DNA of 64,000 bases from Marinomonas spartinae (lineage in GTDB: Bacteria > Pseudomonadota > Gammaproteobacteria > Pseudomonadales > Marinomonadaceae): contig NZ_JAEMUI010000022.1 in assembly GCF_016461715.1 (NCBI RefSeq), positions 21,899-85,898 of the forward strand. Direction: 5' to 3'. Shown here one piece after another: positions 1-9,428 of this stretch. The first letter of the stretch is position 1. Every line of letters starts with the position of its first letter. Position numbers and translations under genes: made by a program. Under the pieces are notes generated by a model. That model made no database searches and was not told the DNA's origin. It was given only the letters and a program-made list of their open reading frames with translations.

Positions 1-437
1 TCCCCGTGACTGACGCGTCGTGATACTTCCGCTGGTGAGCTGACATTGATGTGAAAATGAATGCCTTGGTGCTTTTTGCGAAAATTTGCAATGTTACGAG
101 GTAAAAATTCCATGGCAAAACCTTCCGAGCAAGAGATTTTCACATGACCTCGGTTTAGGCCCTCTAATGCAGCAATCTCCGATACGACCCTGTCCGATTC
201 TAGTGCATTTTTACGCGCATACACGGCGAGCATTTCCCCAGCAGCACTCAATTCCATCCCTCGAGGACGGCGTTCGAAAAGGGTTGTACCAAGAATATCT
301 TCTAGACTATTTATTTGTCTGCTTATCGCACTGGCTGCCACATTTAGGTGCAAAGAAGCCTCACTGATCGATCCGTATCTCGCCACCTCTAAAAAATAGC
401 GAAGAGCTGTGTCCTGTAAACGCAATGCCGCTTTCAT
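1..437 (-). CDS. LysR-family transcriptional regulator (5' part only, cut by window edge)
   Basis: Reading the minus strand from the ATG at 437 gives about 145 residues with no stop before the window edge. Residues 10-65 form a LysR winged helix-turn-helix (FLEVARYGSISEASLHLNVA, then SAISRQINSLE and LFERRPRGMELSAAG), followed by the start of the effector-binding domain (GHVKISCSEGF). The rest of the gene lies outside. It is divergent from the peptide-uptake operon starting at 634, so by the usual LysR arrangement it probably controls that operon. The ligand is unknown. Confidence 0.9.
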   Translation of the reverse strand, partial: MKAALRLQDTALRYFLEVARYGSISEASLHLNVAASAISRQINSLEDILGTTLFERRPRGMELSAAGEMLAVYARKNALESDRVVSEIAALEGLNRGHVKISCSEGFAMEFLPRNIANFRKKHQGIHFHINVSSPAEVSRRVSHG

Positions 438-520
438 CTTGATTTTCCTGAATTTTATGGATTTTACCGACTTTTTAGAAGATTTAATGCTTTTTCTATT
501 TCGCCATAGCCATGCCTTTT

Positions 521-562
521 TGGCAACGATTCCTTGCATTTTTTTTTATTGTGGCAACGATT
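521..562. promoter_or_regulatory. Direct repeat TGGCAACGATT in the divergent LysR/ABC promoter region
   Basis: The 11-mer TGGCAACGATT occurs at 521-531 and again at 552-562, 31 bp apart (about three helical turns), in the 196-bp region between the LysR start and the binding-protein gene. Same-face spacing suggests a protein binding site, but the protein is not identified. Confidence 0.35.
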
Positions 563-633
563 TTTTTTACTTAATGTGAATGAAAGTTGCATACGATCAG
601 ATTAAGTTAAGCCGTCCAAAAGGAATAAAACCG

Positions 634-2184
634 ATGAAAAAATCAGCTCTTTTTAAGTCCTTCTCGCGTTTTTCGTTGCTCAGCTCAGTATTTATTTGTT
701 CGCTCGTTGTATTGCCCACTACTGCCCTGGCAAATAAAGCGGATGATACTCTTGTTTATGCCTCTGACACGGAGCCGGAGAACGTCAGTCCTTACCACAA
801 TAACGTGCGGGAAGGGGTTATTCTTTCCCATTTAGCTTGGGATACACTGATTTATCGGAATCCAAAAACGGGTGAATACGAAGGGGATTTGGCAACAAGT
901 TGGAAATGGCAGGACAGTACGCATCTGTTGCTGAATTTACGTAAAGGTGTGACATTCCAGAATGGTGACCCTTTTACCGCTGATGATGTGGTATTTACTT
1001 TTGATTATATGAATTCCCCGCAAGCAAAAGCTGTCACCGCCCAAAATATTAGTTGGATAGACCATGTCAAAAAAATCGACGATTACACCGTTGTTTTAGT
1101 CCTTAAAAAGCCCTTTCCTGCGGCACTAGAATATTTATCTGGTCCGACGCCTATTTATCCTGAAAAGTATTATAAAAAAGTCGGCTTAAAGGGTTACTCA
1201 AAAGCGCCTATCGGTACTGGCCCGTATAAAATTACTGCAATATTAAGCGGTCAAGGTGTCAATTTAGAACGCAATGATCACTACTTTACTGGCGGGCCTA
1301 TTAAAAAACCTGCTATCAAGTATATTAAATTTAGGGTCATCCCAGATCCTGATGCACGTATTGCACAGCTTTTAACAGGCTCTGTGGACTGGGTATGGCG
1401 AGTACCTTCTGACCAAGCAGATAAGATGAAAGGCATGCCAAATATCCAGATAAAAAGTGGTGAAACCATGCGTATCGGTTATTTGGCAATGGATACCACA
1501 AGCGACTCATTAAAAGATTCGCCATTTAGGAAAAAATTGGTTCGTGAAGCCGTGAATTATGCCATTGATCGTAAGGCGTTTGCTGACCAACTGGTTCGCG
1601 GTGGCAGTCGTCCTTTGTATACGCCTTGTTTTCCTAGTCAATTTGGTTGTGATGTGTCTGCAGCAACAAAATACCCTTATAACCCCGCTAAAGCCAGAGC
1701 TTTGCTGGCTGAAGCTGGGTATCCCAATGGCTTTACTACCGATTTTTATGCCTATCGTGAACGAGGTCTAGCCGAAGCCATGCTGGGGTATTTACTTGCT
1801 GTTGGCATTAAAGCGAAGTTGCATTTTATGACCTACGCCGCACTGCGTACAGCCCAGCGTGCAGGACATGTTCCCATTGCATTCCAAACCTGGGGATCTT
1901 ACTCAGTGAATGATATCTCGGCGTCTACCAGTGTGTTTTTTGAAGGTGGTGCGGATGATATTAATAAAGATCCCAAAGTGATCAGCTTGTTAAAAAAAGG
2001 TGATACAACGGTTGATCCTGCCATGCGTAAAAAGGACTACAGTGCCGCAATAAAACGTATTACAGACGAAGCTTATTGGGCGCCTATGTTTACCTATTCT
2101 AGTAATTATGCGTTTGATCGAGACCTGAATTTCACCCCTTATCCTGATGAATTACCACGCTTTTATGAGTCAACTTGGAAATAA
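634..2184 (+). CDS. ABC transporter substrate-binding protein, peptide/oligopeptide family (SBP_bac_5)
   Basis: Periplasmic binding protein of the DppA/OppA class, 516 residues from the ATG at 634. That start is preferred over the in-frame ATG at 580 because it has AAAGGA about 10 nt upstream and begins a signal peptide (basic n-region, hydrophobic core, cleavage near TTALA). The mature part has the family features: an N-terminal lobe with ISHLAWDTL-like text and the FQNGDPFTADDVVFTF segment at about residues 105-125. It is the first gene of the operon with permeases and ATPases. The ligand cannot be read from sequence; two downstream M20 peptidases suggest a peptide or N-acyl/γ-glutamyl conjugate. 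Confidence 0.9.
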   Translation: MKKSALFKSFSRFSLLSSVFICSLVVLPTTALANKADDTLVYASDTEPENVSPYHNNVREGVILSHLAWDTLIYRNPKTGEYEGDLATSWKWQDSTHLLLNLRKGVTFQNGDPFTADDVVFTFDYMNSPQAKAVTAQNISWIDHVKKIDDYTVVLVLKKPFPAALEYLSGPTPIYPEKYYKKVGLKGYSKAPIGTGPYKITAILSGQGVNLERNDHYFTGGPIKKPAIKYIKFRVIPDPDARIAQLLTGSVDWVWRVPSDQADKMKGMPNIQIKSGETMRIGYLAMDTTSDSLKDSPFRKKLVREAVNYAIDRKAFADQLVRGGSRPLYTPCFPSQFGCDVSAATKYPYNPAKARALLAEAGYPNGFTTDFYAYRERGLAEAMLGYLLAVGIKAKLHFMTYAALRTAQRAGHVPIAFQTWGSYSVNDISASTSVFFEGGADDINKDPKVISLLKKGDTTVDPAMRKKDYSAAIKRITDEAYWAPMFTYSSNYAFDRDLNFTPYPDELPRFYESTWK

Positions 2185-2192
2185 GATGGAGG

Positions 2193-2219
2193 GCGCTCAT
2201 TTTACTTTTTGATGGGCGC
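2193..2219 (+). terminator. Intercistronic stem-loop between binding protein and permease genes
   Basis: GCGCTCAT (2193-2200) pairs with ATGGGCGC (2212-2219) with one G-T wobble around an 11-nt loop. There is no T-run, so it is more likely an mRNA-stabilising or attenuating hairpin than a full terminator. It would favour excess binding protein over membrane components. Confidence 0.4.
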
Positions 2220-2305
2220 AACCATTTCATCCAATCACGTCGTTCATGGCAATTCCTGTAATGGCATGGTTTATCTAAGTGATTTGTTATTTATGAGGAG
2301 TTTCT

Positions 2306-3223
2306 ATGTTGGTGTTTGTGACTCGTCGTTTGTTGGTTGCTTTGAGTGTTGCTTTGACTGTCTCCATCGTGAGTTTTTTATTGCTGCATTTCTCTGGCGA
2401 TTTAGCGACGTCTATTGCTGGCCCAGATGCCACGGCTGAGCAGGTAGAAAAAATTCGTGTCGAGTTTGGTTTAGATCAACCGATTGTGGAGCAGTATTTT
2501 CACTGGTTGGTTTCTGCTGTGCAGCTGAATTTCGGCCGCTCTTATTACTTCCAAGATTCGGTGATGTCTTTGATTAGTGAGCGTTTGCCGATCACTCTAA
2601 CATTAGGTGGACTGGCGTTGGGCTTAGCTATTTTGGTGGCTATTCCGCTTGGGGTCATTGCTGCGATTAAACAAAATACTTGGATTGACCGTCTTGCTTT
2701 AAGTTTTGCGGTGGTGGGTCAAGCCATGCCCAGCTTTTGGTTCGGTCTGACCTTGATCATTGTGTTTGCGGTGAACTTACACTGGCTGCCCGCTGGTGGG
2801 AACTCATCATGGCAACATTTTGTGTTACCTGCGATTTGCCTTGGTTACTACGCCATGCCAGCCATGATGCGTTTGACCCGAACAGGCATGTTAGAAGTAT
2901 TGAATTCTGATTATATCCGCACCGCACGTTCTAAAGGGTTGAACGAATCGACGGTGGTGTTAAAGCATGCGCTCAGAAATGCGGTCATTCCTGTTGTTGC
3001 TTTGGCGGCGGTTGAACTGGGTTTTATGCTTGGTGGTTCGGTGATTGTAGAGTCCGTGTTTTCTTTAAGAGGGTTAGGACAACTGGCCTGGGATTCGATT
3101 TCCCGCAATGACTACCCTGTTGTGCAAGCGGTTGTTTTGATCATTGCGGTGTTTTATATCGCGTTAACTTTTTTTGCAGATGTGCTCAACGCTTTGCTTG
3201 ATCCACGTTTGCGTGTTCGCTAA
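2306..3223 (+). CDS. ABC transporter permease, DppB/OppB type
   Basis: Inner-membrane permease, 305 residues, with an N-terminal transmembrane segment and about five more helices. The cytoplasmic EAA-type loop is visible at MLEVLNSDYIRTARSKGL (about residues 195-212) and the C-terminus ends with LLDPRLRVR, as in DppB. GAGGAG lies 6 nt before the ATG. It pairs with the DppC-like permease 10 nt downstream to form the channel for the peptide ABC transporter. Confidence 0.92.
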   Translation: MLVFVTRRLLVALSVALTVSIVSFLLLHFSGDLATSIAGPDATAEQVEKIRVEFGLDQPIVEQYFHWLVSAVQLNFGRSYYFQDSVMSLISERLPITLTLGGLALGLAILVAIPLGVIAAIKQNTWIDRLALSFAVVGQAMPSFWFGLTLIIVFAVNLHWLPAGGNSSWQHFVLPAICLGYYAMPAMMRLTRTGMLEVLNSDYIRTARSKGLNESTVVLKHALRNAVIPVVALAAVELGFMLGGSVIVESVFSLRGLGQLAWDSISRNDYPVVQAVVLIIAVFYIALTFFADVLNALLDPRLRVR

Positions 3224-3233
3224 GGGGGTCTCT

Positions 3234-4142
3234 ATGTCCAACCTGACACTTACTGCCAACTCGTCAATAACATCGTTACCCGCTGTGCCGGAGTGGCGGC
3301 GCATTATGAATCGCTTTTTGGGACATCGTGGGCTAATGATTGGTTCCGTCATTCTTGCTGTGATTATTTTGGCGGCGCTCTTTGCCCCTTGGTTAGCTCC
3401 CCATGATCCTTATGTGCAAAATGTTTCGCAACGTATGATTCCCCCCATTTGGCATGACAAAGGAACTTGGAACCATATTCTTGGTACCGATAAATTGGGG
3501 CGGGACTATCTCAGTCGCCTTTTATATGGCGCTCGTATTTCGTTGACGATAGGGATTTCTGCAGCGGTTATATCTGGTCTGATTGGCACCACACTTGGTG
3601 TGTTGGCAGGGTATTTTGGTGGCCGTGTGGACGCGGTAATCAGTTATATCATCACCACTCGTTTGGCGTTACCAGTGGTATTGGTCGCACTGGCGATGGC
3701 CTCTTTGGTTGGTGGTTCTTTGCAAACAGTAATTGTCCTTTTAGGGTTGCTTTTATGGGACCGTTTTGCGGTTGTAGCGCGCTCTACGACACAACAATTA
3801 CGCGATGCGGAGTTTATTGCCTCGGCGAAAGTATTGGGAGCGTCAACCCCTTATATTCTTATTCGTGAGCTGCTACCGAATATTCTCAGTGCCTTAATTG
3901 TGGTGATGACCTTAGAAATGGCCCATGCCATTTTATTAGAAGCGGCCTTGTCATTCTTAGGCATTGGCGTGCAACCGCCTTCGCCCTCTTGGGGACTGAT
4001 GGTGGCAGAAGGCAAATCCTATATGTTTTTCCAGCCTTGGGTGATTGCCATTCCTGGTGTGGCCTTGATGGTGTTGGTATTGGCGATCAATCTCGTGGGG
4101 GATGGCTTGCGGGATATGAATGCACCGGAAGGCCGTAGCTAA
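3234..4142 (+). CDS. ABC transporter permease, DppC/OppC type
   Basis: Second permease subunit. The start at 3234 (MSNLTLTAN) follows GGGGG after the stop of the previous gene; a longer reading from 3174 would overlap dppB and has no ribosome site. The 302-residue protein shows the N-terminal OppC_N segment (FLGHRGLMIGSVILAVIILA), the HPxG-like link before LGTDKLGRDYLSRLLYG, and the EAA loop around AEFIASAKVLGAS. It is translationally close to both neighbours. Confidence 0.92.
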   Translation: MSNLTLTANSSITSLPAVPEWRRIMNRFLGHRGLMIGSVILAVIILAALFAPWLAPHDPYVQNVSQRMIPPIWHDKGTWNHILGTDKLGRDYLSRLLYGARISLTIGISAAVISGLIGTTLGVLAGYFGGRVDAVISYIITTRLALPVVLVALAMASLVGGSLQTVIVLLGLLLWDRFAVVARSTTQQLRDAEFIASAKVLGASTPYILIRELLPNILSALIVVMTLEMAHAILLEAALSFLGIGVQPPSPSWGLMVAEGKSYMFFQPWVIAIPGVALMVLVLAINLVGDGLRDMNAPEGRS

Positions 4143-4159
4143 GAGACGAGGAGTCAATC

Positions 4160-5155
4160 ATGAAACGAATACTAGAGGTTAAAAATCTGCAAGTAGATTT
4201 ACCAACGGCAAACGGCACATTACGGGCGGTGCGTGGTATTGATCTACATGTCAATCAAGGTGAAATGCTGTGTATTGTCGGGGAATCTGGCTGTGGTAAA
4301 TCCATGACATCGATGGCGTTGATGGGATTGTTGCCCAAGCGCGCCGCGATCACGGCAGAAGCAATGGAATTCGATGGTATGGACTTGTTGTCTTTGTCGA
4401 AAAAAGAGCGCAACCAAGTACGTGGTATGCGGATGTCGATGATTTTTCAAGAGCCGATGACGTCTTTAAACCCTTCTTACACCTTAGGCAATCAATTGTG
4501 CGAAGGCATCATCAAGCACAAGGGGTTGAGTAGAGAGAAAGCAAAAGAGAGGGCGGTTTATTTACTGGAGAGGGCAGGTGTGCCTTATCCAGAAAAGCGA
4601 TTGAACCAATACCCACATCAGCTATCTGGAGGCCTACGTCAGCGGGTGATGATTGCTATGGCACTGATGTGCGAGCCCGATTTGATCATTGCCGACGAGC
4701 CAACCACGGCGCTAGACGTGACGATTCAAGCGCAAATATTACGTTTGATTCGTGAGCTTCAACAAGAGTTTGGAACAGCGGTTATCTTTATTACTCATGA
4801 TCTGGGAGTGGTTGCACGCATTGCAGATCGTGTGGCGGTGATGTACGCCGGACAAGTGGTGGAAACGGCCAGCGCTGAAGCGTTGTTTGCTAATCCATTA
4901 CACCCTTACACACAGGGATTACTAAATTGCATTCCTATTCCAGGGAAAACTAAACCGGGCAGTCATTTGGCCTCGATCCCTGGGGTGGTACCGAGTTTGA
5001 TAGGGGAGCTTAAAGGCTGTGCTTTTGAGAATCGTTGTTCTGTATCAACCAGTGAGTGCCGGCGTCGAACCCCTAATTTAGCCATTAAGCCGAGTTCAGC
5101 AGACCATCAGGTGCGTTGTCCTGAGGTTAGCTTGTCATTTCAGGAGGCTGTGTGA
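4160..5155 (+). CDS. ABC transporter ATP-binding protein, DppD/OppD type
   Basis: Nucleotide-binding subunit, 331 residues. Walker A GESGCGKS is near residue 42, the Q-loop is at IFQEPMTSLNP, the signature is LSGGLRQRV, Walker B is LIIADEPTTALD and the H-loop is FITHD. The C-terminal oligopeptide-transporter extension carries clustered cysteines (GCAFENRC ... SECRRRTP), typical of OppD/DppD. The stop TGA shares one base with the ATG of the next ATPase, so the two are translationally coupled. Confidence 0.93.
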   Translation: MKRILEVKNLQVDLPTANGTLRAVRGIDLHVNQGEMLCIVGESGCGKSMTSMALMGLLPKRAAITAEAMEFDGMDLLSLSKKERNQVRGMRMSMIFQEPMTSLNPSYTLGNQLCEGIIKHKGLSREKAKERAVYLLERAGVPYPEKRLNQYPHQLSGGLRQRVMIAMALMCEPDLIIADEPTTALDVTIQAQILRLIRELQQEFGTAVIFITHDLGVVARIADRVAVMYAGQVVETASAEALFANPLHPYTQGLLNCIPIPGKTKPGSHLASIPGVVPSLIGELKGCAFENRCSVSTSECRRRTPNLAIKPSSADHQVRCPEVSLSFQEAV

Positions 5156-5988
5156 TGCCAGATTATGCATTGGAATTGTCGAATCTGTCGCGCCATTTTT
5201 ATCTGAAAAATGGCGCTTTTAAAGAACCAACCTTGCTCAAGGCGGTGGATGGTATTTCGCTACGTATTCGCCCCGGTGAAACGCTAGGATTGGTAGGAGA
5301 ATCTGGCTGCGGCAAAAGCACCTTGGCAAAAATGATTCTAGGATTATTGGAACCAACCGATGGTGATGTATTGGTGAATGATAAGGTCAGAGGGGCAAGT
5401 TCTCGCCTCGCCATGGCGCGTCAGCTACAACCTATTTTTCAAGACCCTTATTCGTCACTGAATCCCCGTAAAACCATTGAAAAAATCATACGTCTACCGT
5501 TACAGCTCCATAAAGTGGGTGACAGTAATAGTCAGAGAAAAGCTGTAAAAGAGATCAGCGACCTGGTTGGGTTGCCAGAACGTTTACTAAAGCAATATCC
5601 AGGTCAGTTATCTGGCGGACAGCGACAACGGGTTGCCATCGCGCGTGCACTCATTTTAAGACCCAGTATTTTAGTTTGCGATGAACCAACCTCGGCGCTG
5701 GATGTCTCGGTACAGGCGCAAATCCTTAACTTGTTGATGGATTTGAAAAAAGAATTGAATTTAACCTATTTATTTATCAGTCATAACTTGGGAGTCGTGG
5801 AACATTTAGTCGATCGAGTCGCTGTTATGTACCGTGGGAAGCTGGTTGAACAAGGCACTCGAGAGGAAATATTTCATCATGCCAAACATCCTTATACTCA
5901 AGCCTTGCTGTCTTCTGTATTAACCCCTGATCCCGCTTTAGGCGTCCCCGAGGTGTTGGACTCCAGTTCATGGGATAAAGCCTCATAA
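5155..5988 (+). CDS. ABC transporter ATP-binding protein, DppF/OppF type
   Basis: Second nucleotide-binding subunit, about 277 residues. It has Walker A GESGCGKS, Q-loop PIFQDPYSSLNP, signature LSGGQRQRVAIARAL, Walker B LVCDEPTSALD and H-loop ISHN. It starts at the ATG in TGATG overlapping the previous stop, with AGGAGG 7 nt upstream; GTG at 5152 is an alternative. The C-terminal cysteine-bearing tail seen in many OppF proteins is short here. With DppD it powers peptide import. Confidence 0.92.
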   Translation: MPDYALELSNLSRHFYLKNGAFKEPTLLKAVDGISLRIRPGETLGLVGESGCGKSTLAKMILGLLEPTDGDVLVNDKVRGASSRLAMARQLQPIFQDPYSSLNPRKTIEKIIRLPLQLHKVGDSNSQRKAVKEISDLVGLPERLLKQYPGQLSGGQRQRVAIARALILRPSILVCDEPTSALDVSVQAQILNLLMDLKKELNLTYLFISHNLGVVEHLVDRVAVMYRGKLVEQGTREEIFHHAKHPYTQALLSSVLTPDPALGVPEVLDSSSWDKAS

Positions 5989-6077
5989 TTTTTATTGCTA
6001 TGGTCATTTTTGAGTCCGCTTTATTGCGTGCTTTTGAGTTGCGCTTTTAGTGTTTTTATTTTACCCAAGGAGAGAGC

Positions 6078-7493
6078 ATGAGCCGTCAATCCACTATTCA
6101 AGGAGCGGAATCTTATTTTGATTCAGGAGCGTTTTTCACGGCGTTAGAACAACGTGTTAGTGTGCACAGTGAAAGCCAAAATCCGGACGCTTTTGATCAG
6201 TTACATGTCTATTTACAAGATATGATTATGCCCGAATTGGCCTCGCTGGGTTTTCAATCTCGTATTGTTGCCAACCCCGTTACCGACGCAAAACAACCCG
6301 GTTCCTGGCCTTTTCTCATTGCTGAGCGAATAGAGGATCCAGACCAACTGACGTTACTGACTTATGGTCATGGGGACGTCGTACGTGGTTACGATGATCA
6401 ATGGAAAGCGGGGTTGTCGCCTTGGAAAATGGTTGTAGACGGTGAGCGTTGGTATGGACGTGGAACGGCGGACAATAAAGGCCAACACACCATTAACTTT
6501 GCGGCTTTAAAACAGGTAATAGAGGCGAAAAAAGGCAAGCTGGGCTTTAACGTCAAAGTCATTTTTGAAATGGGGGAAGAGGCCGGTTCTCCGGGCTTGG
6601 CGGAATTGTGTGACATCCACAAAGAAACCCTTGCTGCGGATTTATTTATTGCCTCCGATGGTCCGAGACTAAGCGCGGATCACCCGACCATTTTTCTTGG
6701 TTCTCGAGGCGGGTTTAATTTTGATTTGCAAGTGACGTTGCGCGATGGGGCGCATCATTCCGGCAATTGGGGGGGATTATTGAGTAACGCGGGGACGCGT
6801 TTGGCCCATGCTTGGGCGTCCATGGTGGATGCCAAAGGTAAAATTTTGGTTAAAGGTTTGTTACCGGCCCGTTTACCCGAATCGGTGCGCCAAGCACTCA
6901 AAGATATTCCTGTGGGTGAGGGCGCGAACAGCCCGGTGATTGATACAAATTGGGGAGAGCCCGATTTAACGCCAGCCGAGCGCGTGTTTGCTTGGAATAC
7001 GTTGGAAATGTTGGCGTGCAAAACGGGTAATCCTGATATGCCTGTGAATGCCATTCCAGGTTACGCCAGTGCCCATTGTCAGCTGCGTTTTGTGGTAGAG
7101 AGCGACAGTAAAAACTTTCTAAAGCACATCCGTGAGCATCTTGATCATCACGGTTTTTCGGATGTGGAAGTTATTGCCAGCAAGGACATTATGGAAGCCA
7201 CACGCCTTGACCCTGAAGATCCTTGGGTGGATTGGGCGTTGGGGTCGCTGGCTCAGACGACGGGTAAGAAGCCAGTGTTATTACCTAACTTAGGCGGTTC
7301 ATTACCAAACGATGTCTTTGCCAATATTCTTAACTTACCAACCGTTTGGGTGCCTCATTCCTACCCCGCCTGTAGTCAACACGCGCCGAATGAACATGTG
7401 CTGGCGCCAGTGTGTCGTGAAGCCTTACAGATTATGACCGGGCTGTTTTGGGATTTATCCGAGCAAGGTGCATCGATTTATGCAAAACGTTAA
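6078..7493 (+). CDS. M20 family metallopeptidase
   Basis: Zinc-dependent aminoacylase/dipeptidase-like enzyme, 471 residues. Visible M20 features are the first metal site YGHGDVV (about residue 97), the bridging Asp in YGRGTADNKGQ, the catalytic/metal Glu pair in EMGEEAGS and the late metal His in HAPNEH. A dimerisation insert lies between. Its start has CCAAGGAGAG just upstream. It lies 90 nt after the transporter without an obvious terminator, so it is probably co-transcribed and hydrolyses the imported compound in the cytoplasm. No signal peptide is seen. Confidence 0.9.
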   Translation: MSRQSTIQGAESYFDSGAFFTALEQRVSVHSESQNPDAFDQLHVYLQDMIMPELASLGFQSRIVANPVTDAKQPGSWPFLIAERIEDPDQLTLLTYGHGDVVRGYDDQWKAGLSPWKMVVDGERWYGRGTADNKGQHTINFAALKQVIEAKKGKLGFNVKVIFEMGEEAGSPGLAELCDIHKETLAADLFIASDGPRLSADHPTIFLGSRGGFNFDLQVTLRDGAHHSGNWGGLLSNAGTRLAHAWASMVDAKGKILVKGLLPARLPESVRQALKDIPVGEGANSPVIDTNWGEPDLTPAERVFAWNTLEMLACKTGNPDMPVNAIPGYASAHCQLRFVVESDSKNFLKHIREHLDHHGFSDVEVIASKDIMEATRLDPEDPWVDWALGSLAQTTGKKPVLLPNLGGSLPNDVFANILNLPTVWVPHSYPACSQHAPNEHVLAPVCREALQIMTGLFWDLSEQGASIYAKR

Positions 7494-7503
7494 GGAGAAC
7501 AAA

Positions 7504-8700
7504 ATGATCACAGATAAGGCGCTGCTACCTTATGCGGACCTCTTGTGTGAATGGCTAGCCACACAAGAAGAGAAAATGATTCACTGTTTGCAAGCATTGG
7601 TAGAGATCGATTCGAACAGCTATGACAAAGAGGGGGTTGATGCGGCAGGCCGTTTGATCGCTTCTTGGTTGGAAGCGGACGGTATTGAATGTCGTTGGCA
7701 TACATCGGTGAACTCTGGGGATGTGTTAGAAGCGCGTATTGACTCAGGTTGCGATAAGAACGATCCGTTACCCGCTATTTATCTTATGGGTCACCGAGAT
7801 ACGGTTTTTCCAAAAGGTACCGTTGCTACGCGAGGCTTTAGTCGAGAGGGGATGACCGCGTTTGGTCCTGGGGTGGCCGATATGAAATCCGGTTTGGTGC
7901 TGAACTGCTTTGTCTTAAAAGGGTTGCAGTATTTATTGACCCACTCCGATATTGGCGAGCTGCCTTGCCCTGTCATCGGTTTGTTTACGGGAGATGAAGA
8001 GATTGGCTCGCCAGAAGGTCACCATGTGATTCAGCGGATGGTGAAGGGAGCGAAAGCGGTGTTCAATGCCGAACCTGGTCGAATCAGCGGTAATGTGGTA
8101 TCCGCCCGAAAAGGCGGTGCGAGCTTTGACATCTTAGTCAAAGGCAAAGCCGCGCATTCTGGTGTTAACCATGCCGATGGTGCCAGTGCCATTGCCGGCT
8201 TGGCTTTGATTATCACCGATCTTCATGGGCTGACGGATTATGACAGTGGCGTGACGACAAACGTAGGGTTAATCAGCGGTGGGATCTCCTCTAACACCGT
8301 TGCACCCGAGGCAAGTGCGCGCCTAGATCTACGCTACATAACCAAAGAGCAGATGACAGAAGCCATAGCGGCGATTCAAGAGATTGTCGATAGACCTAGA
8401 CTCCAAGGGGTGACCGCATCCATGCACTTGTTAGCCGCATTTCATCCGTTTGAAGCAAGGATGAGTGAGGCGCTATTAGCACATTATCAACAACAAGCAG
8501 AAACCTTAGGGTTTTCTGTTGAAGGGGAGTTTACTGGTGGGTGTTCTGATGCTGGATTTACTTCCTCAATGGGGGTTCCGACCTTATGTGGAACGGGCCC
8601 AGTGGGGGCCAAAATGCATACGGATGGAGAGCTGTGTTTATTAGACACATTTGTGCCTAGGGCTCAAGCGGTGGCGAAAAGTGTGTTGCTTTTACCCTAA
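7504..8700 (+). CDS. M20 family peptidase, carboxypeptidase G2/ArgE-like
   Basis: Second M20 enzyme, 398 residues from ATG 7504, preceded by TAAGGAGAAC; the longer reading from 7468 overlaps the previous gene. Metal-site motifs are LMGHRDTVFPKG, GPGVADMKSG, FTGDEEIGS and a C-terminal KMHTDGE. The GVADMKSG and DEEIGS forms resemble the carboxypeptidase G2 (glutamate carboxypeptidase) branch, hinting at release of a C-terminal acidic residue, but the substrate is inferred only. Being only 10 nt behind the first M20 gene, the two probably act in one pathway. Confidence 0.9.
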   Translation: MITDKALLPYADLLCEWLATQEEKMIHCLQALVEIDSNSYDKEGVDAAGRLIASWLEADGIECRWHTSVNSGDVLEARIDSGCDKNDPLPAIYLMGHRDTVFPKGTVATRGFSREGMTAFGPGVADMKSGLVLNCFVLKGLQYLLTHSDIGELPCPVIGLFTGDEEIGSPEGHHVIQRMVKGAKAVFNAEPGRISGNVVSARKGGASFDILVKGKAAHSGVNHADGASAIAGLALIITDLHGLTDYDSGVTTNVGLISGGISSNTVAPEASARLDLRYITKEQMTEAIAAIQEIVDRPRLQGVTASMHLLAAFHPFEARMSEALLAHYQQQAETLGFSVEGEFTGGCSDAGFTSSMGVPTLCGTGPVGAKMHTDGELCLLDTFVPRAQAVAKSVLLLP

Positions 8701-8730
8701 TGAATCACAGGCTGCTATAGGAGAGACATA

Positions 8731-9138
8731 ATGCTGCATTCAATTGAAACCAAGTTGGCCCCATCGGAATCAGAGATCTGTTCCCAAGCGATAAAATCTG
8801 GCAGCTGGGTGTTCTTATCAGGACAAATTCCATTGCTGGTTGAATCCAATACCTTACTAGACGGTTCGATCGCAGAACAAACCACTCAGGTCTTTCGTAA
8901 CTTAGAGAACATTGCAAAGGCATCTGGTGGCTCGCTTAGCGATGTGGTGAAGCTCACCATTTACCTAAAAAACATGGCAAATTTAGCGGAATTTAACCGT
9001 GAGATGGTAAAGCACTTTCAAGATCCATTGCCTGCCAGAGCGGTGATTTCGGTAGCTGCTTTACCTATGAATGCCGAACTAGAAGTCGAGGCGATTATGA
9101 TGATTGCGGATCCTGCTTGGGCTCTTGCTGTGACTTAA
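8731..9138 (+). CDS. RidA family protein (enamine/imine deaminase)
   Basis: Small trimeric Rid-superfamily protein, 135 residues. It has the family fold markers GSWVFLSGQIPL, the NLENIAKASGGSLSDVVK helix and the substrate-binding Arg in PARAVISVAALPMNAELEVEA. RidA-type proteins speed hydrolysis of reactive 2-aminoacrylate and 2-aminocrotonate released by PLP enzymes. It follows the second M20 gene by 30 nt and is the last gene of the operon before a strong terminator. The next gene, acdS, makes an aminocrotonate-type intermediate, which fits. Confidence 0.9.
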   Translation: MLHSIETKLAPSESEICSQAIKSGSWVFLSGQIPLLVESNTLLDGSIAEQTTQVFRNLENIAKASGGSLSDVVKLTIYLKNMANLAEFNREMVKHFQDPLPARAVISVAALPMNAELEVEAIMMIADPAWALAVT

Positions 9139-9167
9139 TAGGTTAGCGCTTTAATCGCGTGTTTTGG

Positions 9168-9211
9168 AATGCCGTTAACGCATAAATAGGATGCGTTAAC
9201 GGCATTTTTTT
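9168..9211 (+). terminator. Rho-independent terminator after the peptide-uptake operon
   Basis: A perfect 16-bp stem, AATGCCGTTAACGCAT (9168-9183) with ATGCGTTAACGGCATT (9191-9206), 7-nt loop, is followed by a T-run to 9211. Confidence 0.93.
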
Positions 9212-9428
9212 GTTCCGTCTATAGGAGGAAAAGTGGCTCAATGAGCCGTTTTTTAGGGGTGAGTTTTTAATGAAAGAATATTTCTATATTATATGTTTTT
9301 ATGAATTTATATCTCATTATTTCGATTTTTTAATGTTTTTAAGGTCAATAAAAATCAAAATTAGAAAGCACATTTCATCTTGGTTTCGGTAGTCTGGTTA
9401 CAGCTTCACTCACTAAGGAATGACTATT

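Noticed and set aside
86..367. A 93-codon plus-strand open frame
   Set aside because: It is antisense to the LysR gene, whose reading has clear family motifs.
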